Below, one piece after another: positions 1 to 10,307 of a stretch of DNA of 64,000 nucleotides (positions are counted from its first letter, which is position 1; each line of letters begins with the position of its first letter). Source of the DNA: Xanthomonas hortorum (GTDB lineage: Bacteria > Pseudomonadota > Gammaproteobacteria > Xanthomonadales > Xanthomonadaceae); NCBI RefSeq assembly GCF_002940005.1, contig NZ_MDEF01000013.1, one strand, 5' to 3'. The translations under genes and the position numbers were made by a program. A model generated the notes under the pieces. The model worked only from the letters and a program-made list of their open reading frames with translations. It was not told where the DNA came from and did no database searches.

Positions 1-2374
1 CGAAACTGGTCGCATTGGTGCCGGTCAACGCGCCGCTCCCGTTGCTTGCCACCGCCAGCTGATTCATCAACGCGGTGCTGCTGCGGAATTCCGGAGCCAC
101 TTCCAGCACCACGCGGTACTGATTGAGCTCGGTGAAGATGGTGGAGATCTGGCGCTGGCCGAAGGCGTCGTACAGCGTGTCGTCGATGGTCTGCATCGGC
201 ACGCCGAGCATGCTGGCCTTGTCGCGGTCGATGGTCAGTTCCAGCGCACGCCCCTGGTTGGCCAGGTTGTTGTCCACGTCCGCCAGCTCGGGCAGCTTGC
301 GCATCGCCTCGGTCATGCGTGCGGCCCAGGTGGCCAGCTCGGCGCTGTCCACATCCGACATCGAATACTGGTACTCGGTGGCGGCCACGCGGGTGTCCAG
401 GGTGACGTCCTGCACCGGCTTGAGGAACAGCGCCACGCCCGGAATGCCGGACACCGCTTTCTGCAGGCGCGGCAGCACCTCATCCAGGCTGTCGCGGTCG
501 CCGCGCGTCTTCAGCACGATCGAGAGCTGGCCCTGGTTGATGGTGGGGTTCATCGAGCCGGCGCCGATGAAGGCGGCCACGCCGGTCACTGCCGGGTCTT
601 TCTGCAGCGCTGCGGCCACCGCCTGGGTGCGCTGCTGCATCTGCGGGAAGGCCACGTTCTGATCGGCCTGCACCACGCCGGTGATCAGGCCGGTGTCCTG
701 CTCCGGCAGCAGGCCTTTAGGAATGGCGATGTACAGCACCACGGTCAGCGCCACCGCACCGATCGCCACCGCCAAAGTCAGCGGCTGATGCGCCAGCACC
801 CAGTCCAGGCTGCGCTCGTAGGTGCCCACCGTGCGCGTCCACAAGTTGGTCTTGCCGGCGGCGGCGGCGCGTTCGTGCGCGTCCTCGCCTTCGGGCAAGG
901 CATCGGGCTTGAGCAGGTAGGCGCACATCATCGGCGTCAGCGTCAGCGAGACCAGCATCGAGATCGTCACCGCAATCGACAGCACCCACGCAAACTCATG
1001 GAACAGGCGCCCGGTGACACCCGGCATCAGCAGCAGCGGCAGGAACACCGCCACCAGCGACACGGTCAGCGACAACACGGTGAAGCCGATCTGCTTGGCG
1101 CCGATTTCGGCCGCTTCCGGCCCGCTCTTGCCTTGTTCGATGTAGCGCACGATGTTTTCGATCATCACGATCGCATCGTCGACCACGAAACCGGTCGCCA
1201 CCACCAGCGCCATCAGCGACAGGTTGTCCAGCGACATGCCCGCAAACGCCATCACCCCGAAGGTGCCGGCCAGCGACAGCGGCACCGCCACCGAAGGAAT
1301 GATGGTGGCCCACAGCCGGCGCAGGAACACGAAGATCACCGCCACCACCAGGAAGATGGTCAGCACCAGGGTGAACTTCACTTCATGCACGGAGGCGCGG
1401 ATGGTTTCGGTGCGGTCGGCGAAGACTTCCAGGTGCACATCGGCCGGCAATACCGACTGCAGCTGCGGCAGGATGCTGCGGATCTGCTCCACCGTCTGCA
1501 CGATGTTGGCGCCGGGCTGGCGGCGGATTTCCAGCAGCACCGCCGGTTTGCCATCGGCCCAGGCGGCGAGCTGATCGTTTTCCACACCGTCGACCACGTT
1601 GGCCACATCGGCCAGCCGCACCGGGCGGCCATTGCTGTAGCTGATGATGGTTTCGCGATATTGCGCGGCATCGGTGAGCTGGTCGTTGGTGCCGATGCTG
1701 TAGGACTGGGTCTTGCCGTTGAGCGAACCCTTCGGCGCACTGACATTGGTCTGGGTCAGCGCGCTGCGCAGCGACTCCATGGTCAGGCCCATGTTCGACA
1801 ACTGCGCCGGGTTGACCTGGATGCGCACCGCAGGCCGCACGTTGCCGGCGATCGACACCAGGCCCACACCCGGCACCTGCGACAGGCGCTGGGCCAGGAT
1901 CGCGTCGGCGTAACGGTTGACCTCGCGCAGCGGCAGCGAGTCGGAGGTGAGCTTGAGCGTGAGGATGGCCGCGTCGGCCGGATTGACCCGGTTATAGACC
2001 GGCTGGTACGGCAGCGACGAGGGCAGGGTGGCCTGGCGGATCGCCGCTTGCACGTCCTGCGCGGCGATGTCGATGTCGCGGTCCATCGAGAACTGCAGAA
2101 TGATCGTGGACAGGCCTGCCGACGAATCGGAGGTCATCATCTGCAGCCCGGAGATCTGCCCGAGCTGGCGCTCCAGCGGTGTGGTCACCAGCGAGGCCAT
2201 GGTGGTCGCGTTGGCGCCCGGGTACTGGGTGGAGACGACCAGGCTGGGTGCGTCGATTTCCGGTAGTGCGGAGACCGGCAGTTGCCGGTAGCCCAGGATG
2301 CCCAGCAGCAGGATGCCCGCCATCAACAACGAGGTGGCGATGGGACGGCGGATGAAGATGGTCGAAAAGCCCAC
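1..2374 (-). CDS. RND multidrug efflux permease, partial (3' end outside window)
   Basis: HAE1-family resistance-nodulation-division inner-membrane pump of the MdtB/MdtC/MuxB type, which uses proton import to expel drugs through a tripartite periplasm-spanning complex. About 791 codons are visible; the C-terminal quarter lies beyond position 1. The start is GTG at 2374 with an AAGGA Shine-Dalgarno 9 nt upstream. The N-terminus reads FSTIFIRRPIAT, typical of the first helix. The fourth-helix motif GFVVDDAIVMIEN, with the paired aspartates of the proton relay, is near residue 400. It follows its adaptor gene by 92 nt on the same strand, so the two are very likely one operon. The substrate cannot be read from sequence. 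Confidence 0.93.
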   Translation of the reverse strand, partial: MGFSTIFIRRPIATSLLMAGILLLGILGYRQLPVSALPEIDAPSLVVSTQYPGANATTMASLVTTPLERQLGQISGLQMMTSDSSAGLSTIILQFSMDRDIDIAAQDVQAAIRQATLPSSLPYQPVYNRVNPADAAILTLKLTSDSLPLREVNRYADAILAQRLSQVPGVGLVSIAGNVRPAVRIQVNPAQLSNMGLTMESLRSALTQTNVSAPKGSLNGKTQSYSIGTNDQLTDAAQYRETIISYSNGRPVRLADVANVVDGVENDQLAAWADGKPAVLLEIRRQPGANIVQTVEQIRSILPQLQSVLPADVHLEVFADRTETIRASVHEVKFTLVLTIFLVVAVIFVFLRRLWATIIPSVAVPLSLAGTFGVMAFAGMSLDNLSLMALVVATGFVVDDAIVMIENIVRYIEQGKSGPEAAEIGAKQIGFTVLSLTVSLVAVFLPLLLMPGVTGRLFHEFAWVLSIAVTISMLVSLTLTPMMCAYLLKPDALPEGEDAHERAAAAGKTNLWTRTVGTYERSLDWVLAHQPLTLAVAIGAVALTVVLYIAIPKGLLPEQDTGLITGVVQADQNVAFPQMQQRTQAVAAALQKDPAVTGVAAFIGAGSMNPTINQGQLSIVLKTRGDRDSLDEVLPRLQKAVSGIPGVALFLKPVQDVTLDTRVAATEYQYSMSDVDSAELATWAARMTEAMRKLPELADVDNNLANQGRALELTIDRDKASMLGVPMQTIDDTLYDAFGQRQISTIFTELNQYRVVLEVAPEFRSSTALMNQLAVASNGSGALTGTNATSF

Positions 2375-2466
2375 GGGGGGAATCCTTGCTGAGACGTCAA
2401 TCGGTGCCGGCGCGCAATGCGCCGACGCGCACCGGCGACGGAAATCCCGTCGCCGATGGTCGCAAG

Positions 2467-3708
2467 TTAGCGCGGGCCGCCGCCGCCGCGTCGGCCGCCG
2501 GCGCCGCCGCTGCTCTTGTCCTGCGCAGCCTTGAGCTCGGCCTCGGTCGGCTCGGGCGGGGTTTCGCCCGGCTTGAGCGCGCTGACCTTGCTGCCCGGCT
2601 TCAAGCGGAACTGGCCTTCGGTCACCACCCGCTCGCCCTGCTTGAGCCCCTTGGTGATCTGCACGTGGCTGTCGTCCACCTCCACGCCCTGCACCACGGT
2701 GCGCATCTGCGCGGTGTTGTCGCTGCCCACCACGTACACGTAATCGCCGTCCGGGCCGCGCTGCACCGCCTGGGTCGGCACCACGGTGCCGCCGGAGATG
2801 GTGCGCAGCTGCAGCCGAACGTTGACGAACTGGCCCGGCCACAACGCGTTGTCGGCGTTGTCGAAGATCGCGCGTGCGCCGAAGGTGCCGCTGTCGGCGG
2901 CGATGCGGTTGTCGATGACGTCCAGCTTGCCGTCGCCGCTGATGATGTGCGCATCGCCACGATCCAGCGCCGCCACGCCCAACGGTGCGGCCGCCTGACC
3001 GCTGCGCACCGCCTGCAGCTCGCGCTCGGGCAGGTTGAAGGACACGTAGATCGGGCGGATCTGGGTCAGGGTGACGATGGTGGAGGTGCTGCTGACGATA
3101 TTGCCCACGTCCACACCGCGGATGCCGGCAATGCCGTCGATCGGCGCCAGGATGCGGGTGAACTGCAACTGCACCTGGGCCGCGCGCATCTGCGCATCGT
3201 TGGCCGACACCGCCGCCTCGTACTGCGCCACCTGGTTGCGCTGGGTGTCCAGGTCGGTGCGCGAGACGTACTGCTTGTAGGCCGGATCGTTGGAGCGCTG
3301 GTAGTTGACCCGCGCGGTGGCCAGCAGCGCCTGGTTCTGGCGCTTGGCCGCCAGCGACTGGTCATAGCTGGCCTGCAGGCTGCGTGGATCGATCTGCGCC
3401 AGCAGCTGGCCCTTCTTCACTTCCTGGCCCTCCTGGAAATTCAGGCTCATCAGCTGGCCGCCGACCTGCGGGCTGACCGTGACCGTGTTGAGCGCGGTGA
3501 CCGTGCCCAACGCGCTGGCGTAGACCGGCACGTCCTGGGTGGTGGCGGCCACCACCGTGACCGGCACCGGGCCGTGGTCTTCGCTGCCGCTGCCGTCCGG
3601 CGCGCCTGCCCGCTTGCCGTTATTGCCCCCACCGAACATGCGCATTGCAACGAACACCACGACAAGCACCGCTACGACCAGCAGTGTGATCTTCCAAAAA
3701 CGCGACAT
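2467..3708 (-). CDS. RND efflux periplasmic adaptor (membrane fusion protein)
   Basis: HlyD/MdtA-type adaptor of 413 residues that links the inner-membrane RND pump to an outer-membrane channel. An N-terminal signal-anchor (about residues 5-24, ITLLVVAVLVVVFVAM) is followed by the lipoyl halves (VSPQVGGQLMSLNFQEGQ), an alpha-hairpin and beta-barrel segments, and an Arg/Gly-rich C-terminal tail. The start at 3708 is chosen because AGGAG lies 8 nt upstream; the open frame extends further but lacks a ribosome site. First gene of the operon with the RND permease. It is divergent from the M20 hydrolase gene, so its promoter lies in 3709-3964. Confidence 0.93.
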   Translation of the reverse strand: MSRFWKITLLVVAVLVVVFVAMRMFGGGNNGKRAGAPDGSGSEDHGPVPVTVVAATTQDVPVYASALGTVTALNTVTVSPQVGGQLMSLNFQEGQEVKKGQLLAQIDPRSLQASYDQSLAAKRQNQALLATARVNYQRSNDPAYKQYVSRTDLDTQRNQVAQYEAAVSANDAQMRAAQVQLQFTRILAPIDGIAGIRGVDVGNIVSSTSTIVTLTQIRPIYVSFNLPERELQAVRSGQAAAPLGVAALDRGDAHIISGDGKLDVIDNRIAADSGTFGARAIFDNADNALWPGQFVNVRLQLRTISGGTVVPTQAVQRGPDGDYVYVVGSDNTAQMRTVVQGVEVDDSHVQITKGLKQGERVVTEGQFRLKPGSKVSALKPGETPPEPTEAELKAAQDKSSGGAGGRRGGGGPR

Positions 3709-3964
3709 GCGACAACTCCTGAGGGCGGGCCGGGCGCTGATGCGACCGTGGGGCAGCTGTGCGAAGCATATCGTTGCGCCCAAGCAATTGAGCGTTACTG
3801 AAGTAACGGCTCGCCAAGCGAAACGGCCACGACGTTCACAGATGCAGTACAGCGGCAACGCACCACGGTCGCCACGGTTGACCGGCGGGCTGAATCGGGC
3901 ACCACCGCAGCCCGCCAGCTGCGCGGGTGCACTACATTAAGCAACCATCTTTAGAGGATTCTCG

Positions 3965-5281
3965 ATGCGCCACTCCCGCCTGCTGACCAGCGCGCTGTTG
4001 CTCGCCCTGCCCACGCTCGCCGCCGCCCAGGCTGCGCCCCGGCCCGAAGTGCAGGCCGCCGCCGCGCCGTTGCAGACCAAGCTGGTGCAGTGGCGCCGCG
4101 ACTTCCATCAGCATCCGGAACTGTCCAACCGCGAGGAGCGCACTGCCGCCACGGTGGCCGCGCAGCTGCGCAAGCTCGGCCTCAAGCCGCGCACCGGCAT
4201 CGCCCATCACGGCGTGGTGGCCATCATCAAGGGCGGCAAGCCGGGTCCCAAGATCGCCTTGCGCGCGGATATGGACGCCCTGCCGGTGAAAGAGCAGACC
4301 GGGCTGCCGTTCGCTTCCAAAGCCACTGCCGAGTACCGCGGCGAGCAGGTCGGGGTGATGCACGCCTGCGGCCACGACGCGCATACCGCGATCCTGCTCG
4401 GCGTGGCCGAAGCGCTGGTCGGCATGCGCGACCAGCTGCCCGGCGAGGTGATGCTGATCTTCCAGCCCTCCGAAGAAGGCGCACCCGGCAACGAAGAGGG
4501 CGGCGCCTCACTGATGCTCAAGGAAGGCCTGTTTGCCGACTTCAAGCCGCAGGCGGTGTTCGGCCTGCATGTGTTCTCCAGCGTGCAGGCCGGCAAGATC
4601 GCGGTGCGTAGCGGCCCGCTGATGGCTGCCTCGGACCGCTTTGCGATCAAGATGATCGGCCGCCAGACGCATGGCTCGGCGCCGTGGAACGGTATCGACC
4701 CGATCGTGGCCAGTGCCGACATGATCGGCGCTGCGCAGACCGTGATCAGCCGCCGCGCCAATCTGTCCAAGCAGCCGGCGGTGCTGAGCTTCGGCGCGAT
4801 CAAGGGCGGCATCCGCTACAACATCATCCCTGACGACGTGGAAATGGTCGGCACCATCCGCACCTTCGACGAAGCCATGCGCCAGCAGATCTTCGCCGAC
4901 CTCAAGACCGTGGCCGAGCACACTGCGGCCGCGCACGGGGCCACCGTCGAGGCACAGGTGCCGGACCAGCCCGGCAACCCGGCCACGATCAACGACCCGG
5001 CGCTGACCGCCAGGATGCTGCCCAGCCTGCAGGCTGTGGTGGGCGCAGACAACGTCTACGAGCCGCCGCTGCAGATGGGCGCGGAAGACTTCTCGTTCTA
5101 CGCCCAGCAGGTACCGTCGATGTTCTTCTTTGTCGGCTCCACCGCCAAGGGCATCGACCCGGCGACCGCGCCCAGCAACCATTCGCCGCAGTTCCTGCTC
5201 GACGAGTCGTCGCTGGATGTGGGTTTGCGCGCGCTGTTGCAGGTGTCGCTGGATTATCTGCATCAGGGTGAGGCTGGCTGA
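3965..5281 (+). CDS. Secreted M20D-family metallohydrolase (amidohydrolase)
   Basis: 438-residue zinc amidohydrolase of the M20D group (hippurate hydrolase / IAA-amino-acid hydrolase-like), which cleaves N-acyl amino acids. Residues 1-22 form a Sec signal peptide ending near AAAQA, so the enzyme is probably periplasmic or secreted; many relatives are cytoplasmic. Metal and catalytic motifs are visible: ADMDALP at 101-107, HACGHDAH at 133-140, and the catalytic/ligand glutamates in PSEEGAPG near 170. A GAGG ribosome site sits 7 nt before the ATG. It is divergent to the efflux operon. The natural substrate is unknown. Confidence 0.9.
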   Translation: MRHSRLLTSALLLALPTLAAAQAAPRPEVQAAAAPLQTKLVQWRRDFHQHPELSNREERTAATVAAQLRKLGLKPRTGIAHHGVVAIIKGGKPGPKIALRADMDALPVKEQTGLPFASKATAEYRGEQVGVMHACGHDAHTAILLGVAEALVGMRDQLPGEVMLIFQPSEEGAPGNEEGGASLMLKEGLFADFKPQAVFGLHVFSSVQAGKIAVRSGPLMAASDRFAIKMIGRQTHGSAPWNGIDPIVASADMIGAAQTVISRRANLSKQPAVLSFGAIKGGIRYNIIPDDVEMVGTIRTFDEAMRQQIFADLKTVAEHTAAAHGATVEAQVPDQPGNPATINDPALTARMLPSLQAVVGADNVYEPPLQMGAEDFSFYAQQVPSMFFFVGSTAKGIDPATAPSNHSPQFLLDESSLDVGLRALLQVSLDYLHQGEAG

Positions 5282-5283
5282 AA

Positions 5284-5334
5284 CCGGGATTTGTGATTGG
5301 GGATTAGGGATTCGTGTGCAAGTGCACGATTCCC
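5284..5334 (+). repeat. GGATT-rich intergenic repeat with hairpin
   Basis: Just after the M20 hydrolase stop lies a run of GGGATT/GGGATTAG-type words. A nearly perfect stem (5307-5316 with 5325-5334, one mismatch) closes an 8-nt loop. The same word family recurs at 46632, 54090 and 62312. The hairpin could help end transcription but has no T-tract. Confidence 0.5.
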
Positions 5335-5460
5335 TCATCCCGCCAGCGGAGTGGTGGATCTGGGCCTGCCATGCGCGCTCCGATGTTCCTGTCCGCCAAT
5401 CGCGCTAGTCCGTGGCCGCCATACACCTCACGGCCAGCCCGCTCGCCCTAAAATGGCGGC

Positions 5461-6276
5461 ATGAATACCCCAGAAGATTCCTCCCTCGGTCGTGAGGTCG
5501 CTTACCCCAGCGGCTACGATCCGTCGCTGTTGTTTCCGATTCCGCGCGCGGCCGGGCGCGAGGCGATCGGCCTGACCGGCGCGCTGCCCTTTATCGGCCG
5601 CGATCGCTGGCACGCCTATGAACTCGGCTGGCTCGATGCACAAGGCAAACCCTGCGTGGCCACCGCCACCTTGCATGTGCCCAGCGATTCGCCGTCGTTG
5701 ATCGAATCCAAGTCGCTCAAGCTGTATCTCAATTCGCTCAACGCCACCCGCTTCAACAGTGCCGAAGCGGTGCGCACGCGTATTGCCTCCGACCTGTCCA
5801 CGCGCGCCGGTGCCGATGTGGCGGTGGAATTCGGTCTGCCGCCGATCGATGCGGTGGGCGAGGGCGAATCGATCGACGCACTGGATGTCAGCATCGACGA
5901 CTACGGCCCGCCCAATGCCGCGTATCTCTCAGCGCACGCACAACCAATCGTGGAAGAAGTGCTGACCTCGGCCTTGCTCAAGTCCAATTGCCCTGTCACC
6001 GGTCAACCGGATTGGGCCAGCGTCACGCTGCGCTATCGCGGCGCGCCGATCGACCGCGAAGGCCTGTTGCGCTATCTGGTGAGTTTCCGCGACCACGCCG
6101 AGTTTCATGAGCAATGCGTGGAGCGCATTTTCCATGACGTGTTGATCCGCTGCGCGCCCGAGTGGTTGGTGGTGGAGGCGCGTTATACCCGTCGTGGCGG
6201 ACTGGACATCAATCCATTGCGCAGTTCGCCCAGCGTGCCGACACCGCTGTCGATTTTCCGCGACCTGCGCCAGTAG
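5461..6276 (+). CDS. queF: NADPH-dependent 7-cyano-7-deazaguanine reductase QueF
   Basis: Reduces preQ0 to preQ1 with NADPH in queuosine biosynthesis. 271 residues, the long two-domain (YqcD-type) QueF with a duplicated T-fold. The QueF motif ESKSLK is at 82-87. The catalytic cysteine is in SNCPVTGQPDW (Cys177) with the partner Asp184. C-terminal contacts such as FHEQCVERI fit the family. It stands alone; the nearest upstream gene is 180 nt away across a repeat. No preQ1 riboswitch was seen upstream. Confidence 0.97.
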   Translation: MNTPEDSSLGREVAYPSGYDPSLLFPIPRAAGREAIGLTGALPFIGRDRWHAYELGWLDAQGKPCVATATLHVPSDSPSLIESKSLKLYLNSLNATRFNSAEAVRTRIASDLSTRAGADVAVEFGLPPIDAVGEGESIDALDVSIDDYGPPNAAYLSAHAQPIVEEVLTSALLKSNCPVTGQPDWASVTLRYRGAPIDREGLLRYLVSFRDHAEFHEQCVERIFHDVLIRCAPEWLVVEARYTRRGGLDINPLRSSPSVPTPLSIFRDLRQ

Positions 6277-6379
6277 CCGGCCGTGTTGGAGGATCGCGCC
6301 AGCTTCACGGCGGCGCGATCCACGCTTAACGGCGCTCCGCGCACCCTGCAGTCAAAGTGATGCACGAAGGATGGCAGCA

Positions 6380-6673
6380 ATGAGTGTCGACAAGAAAGCA
6401 GATTTTTCCAACGTAACCTCCTCGGTCGACAGCACCGCCGACGTCACGCCAGCGCCGGATTTTTCCAACGTCCGCAGCAGCGTGCAGAGCACGGCGCAGA
6501 TCGTCGAAGAGACGGTGACCGTGCAGGCAGGCGACAGCCTTTCCAGTATTGCCAAACGCCATTATGGCGACGGCAATCTGTGGCCGCGCATTTTCGAGGC
6601 CAATCGCGAAACGCTCAAGGATCCGGACAAGATTTTTCCGGGACAGGTATTGCACTTGCCACCAAAGGCATAA
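6380..6673 (+). CDS. Small LysM-domain protein with duplicated N-terminal motif
   Basis: 97-residue protein ending in one LysM domain (about 47-95; VQAGDSLSSIAKRHYG and IFPGQVLHLP), a module that binds N-acetylglucosamine polymers such as peptidoglycan. The arrangement resembles YgaU-like single-LysM proteins. The N-terminal half contains two copies of a DFSNVxSSVxSTA unit. No signal peptide is evident. The start is 6380: GAAGG lies 9 nt upstream, whereas the ATG at 6371 is directly abutted by that site. A lipoprotein gene follows 90 nt downstream. Confidence 0.8.
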   Translation: MSVDKKADFSNVTSSVDSTADVTPAPDFSNVRSSVQSTAQIVEETVTVQAGDSLSSIAKRHYGDGNLWPRIFEANRETLKDPDKIFPGQVLHLPPKA

Positions 6674-6763
6674 ACGCCTGATTTAGCCAGTCGCTGGCTT
6701 GGTGATCTGTTCCACTCAATGCTTTCCTCAAGAAACCCCATTCGTTTAGCCGGAGATTCATCC

Positions 6764-7318
6764 ATGCGTACCAAATCCGTTCCAAGCACGCTCGCCATTG
6801 CTCTTGTCGGCGTGCTCGCACTATCAGGTTGCAAGAAAGAAGAAGATGCCAGTGTGTCGAAGGATCCCACCTCCGGTGCCGCCACCGAAGCGATGCCTGG
6901 CCCGGCGGGCACGCCGCCTGCGAGCGATCAGGCTGGTCAGAGCACTGCTACCGGTGCTGCCAGTACCGACAGTGCGGCCGCAACCGGTGCGGCAGTGACG
7001 GTGTCCAGCGTCGCGGTCGGCACCACTGCTGCCGCAGACAAGACAGTGACCCCGTCGGCCAATATCGGCAGCAAAGACACCATCATCGTCTCGGTGAAAA
7101 CCGATGGCAGCGCGAGCAACGTGGCGGTTTCGGCCAAGCTCACCTACCAGGACGGCCAGGTCGCTGGTGAGCAGAACGCCACCTTGACCACCACCGGCGC
7201 AGAAACCACCAACCTCAGCTTCAGCAAGCCCGATGGCTGGCCGGCTGGCACCTACACCGCGCAGGTGATGGTGGATGGCAAGCCGGCGGGTAATCCGCAG
7301 ACCATTACGGTCAAGTAA
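6764..7318 (+). CDS. Alanine/threonine-rich lipoprotein of unknown function
   Basis: 184-residue protein with a type II signal peptide and lipobox LSGC (Cys near residue 23), so an outer-membrane or periplasmic lipoprotein is expected. A low-complexity Ala/Thr/Ser/Pro linker (about 30-95) leads to a C-terminal beta-rich region resembling an Ig-like fold (SNVAVSAKLTYQDG, GTYTAQVMVDGKPAG). The start at 6764 is preceded by GGAG 8 nt upstream. A strong terminator follows at 7453. I recognise no named family. Confidence 0.8.
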   Translation: MRTKSVPSTLAIALVGVLALSGCKKEEDASVSKDPTSGAATEAMPGPAGTPPASDQAGQSTATGAASTDSAAATGAAVTVSSVAVGTTAAADKTVTPSANIGSKDTIIVSVKTDGSASNVAVSAKLTYQDGQVAGEQNATLTTTGAETTNLSFSKPDGWPAGTYTAQVMVDGKPAGNPQTITVK

Positions 7319-7452
7319 GACAAGCGCGAAGAAGCATGCTGCATGTAGACGCGCATGCTGGCGGAGCAGGGCGGTAACACGCTGGCCTGCCGACATGTTG
7401 GCGAGCACTCCGTCGCTGTTCTTCCAGCAAGCCATCAAGCGGTAAGCCATCA

Positions 7453-7480
7453 GGGCGCGATCACACGATCGCGCCCTTTT
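7453..7480 (+). terminator. Rho-independent terminator after the lipoprotein gene
   Basis: Perfect 10-bp GC-rich stem (7453-7462 with 7467-7476), ACAC loop, then TTTT. It separates the lipoprotein gene from icd. Confidence 0.85.
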
Positions 7481-7730
7481 GCTGCGCCACGTTGTGACGC
7501 GACACATTCGTTACAGCTGCATCCATGTCGATTGACCGGGTCACGGGATGGAGCATCCGCCTGTGGTCGCTTTACCCGGGCGCGGCTCAGACGCGACAAT
7601 GCCGTGCTGATCCATCGCCGCGTTCCACGCGCTGGCCGATCGGCGTGCCACCAGCGATCCCCGTCGCGCACGCCAACGCCATTGCCATGGACACCGGCGC
7701 TCCTCCCGACCACAAGAGCCATCGCACCTC
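7481..7730. other. Upstream region of icd, no gene seen
   Basis: About 250 bases between the terminator and the icd start. No convincing gene, RNA or repeat. It should hold the icd promoter, but I could not pick a clear -35/-10 pair. Confidence 0.5.
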
Positions 7731-9962
<2,232 letters not shown>

Positions 9963-10007
9963 TCCAGCGCACCGCGTATCGGTGCGCTCAGCAAGTGCGA
10001 TATCCAG

Positions 10008-10036
10008 GGCCCGCCTCGTTCAGAGGCGGGCCTTGT
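10008..10036 (+). terminator. Terminator after icd
   Basis: 10-bp perfect stem (10008-10017 with 10023-10032) and 5-nt loop, followed by a short T-containing tail. A second 9-bp perfect hairpin lies just upstream at 9966-9988 without a T-run. Confidence 0.7.
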
Positions 10037-10040
10037 CGTT

Positions 10041-10307
10041 TCAGCGCAATGGAGACAGCGCAGCCGTCATGCATCCGGCCTTGCCGCCGCTTTGCAGTGG
10101 ATTGCCCGCGGCTGGGTGTTGCCCGGTGTGGCTTTGGCTGGCGAGAGCTCTTGGCAACGTGCGCTGCCTTGCCAGGATCAGCAGGGCCGGCGCGTGCACC
10201 GCGTGCTGCGGCAGGTTGACGCGTGATGCAGGTGTTTGCCCGCTTATTACGTGCTCGATCGCCCGCACTGGCTGCGCACTGTCGCAAGCGCTGAGTACAC
10301 TGCCACC
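10041..10307. other. icd-aceK intergenic region
   Basis: About 270 bases with no supported gene. It presumably carries the aceK promoter; no clear promoter or operator was recognised. Confidence 0.4.

Noticed and set aside
788..2266. Long open frames on the strand opposite the RND permease, and similar long frames opposite priA, topA, rho and rhlB
   Set aside because: Their translations are rich in His/Arg/Gln/Ala without domains and lie over clear genes; they are a by-product of high GC third positions.
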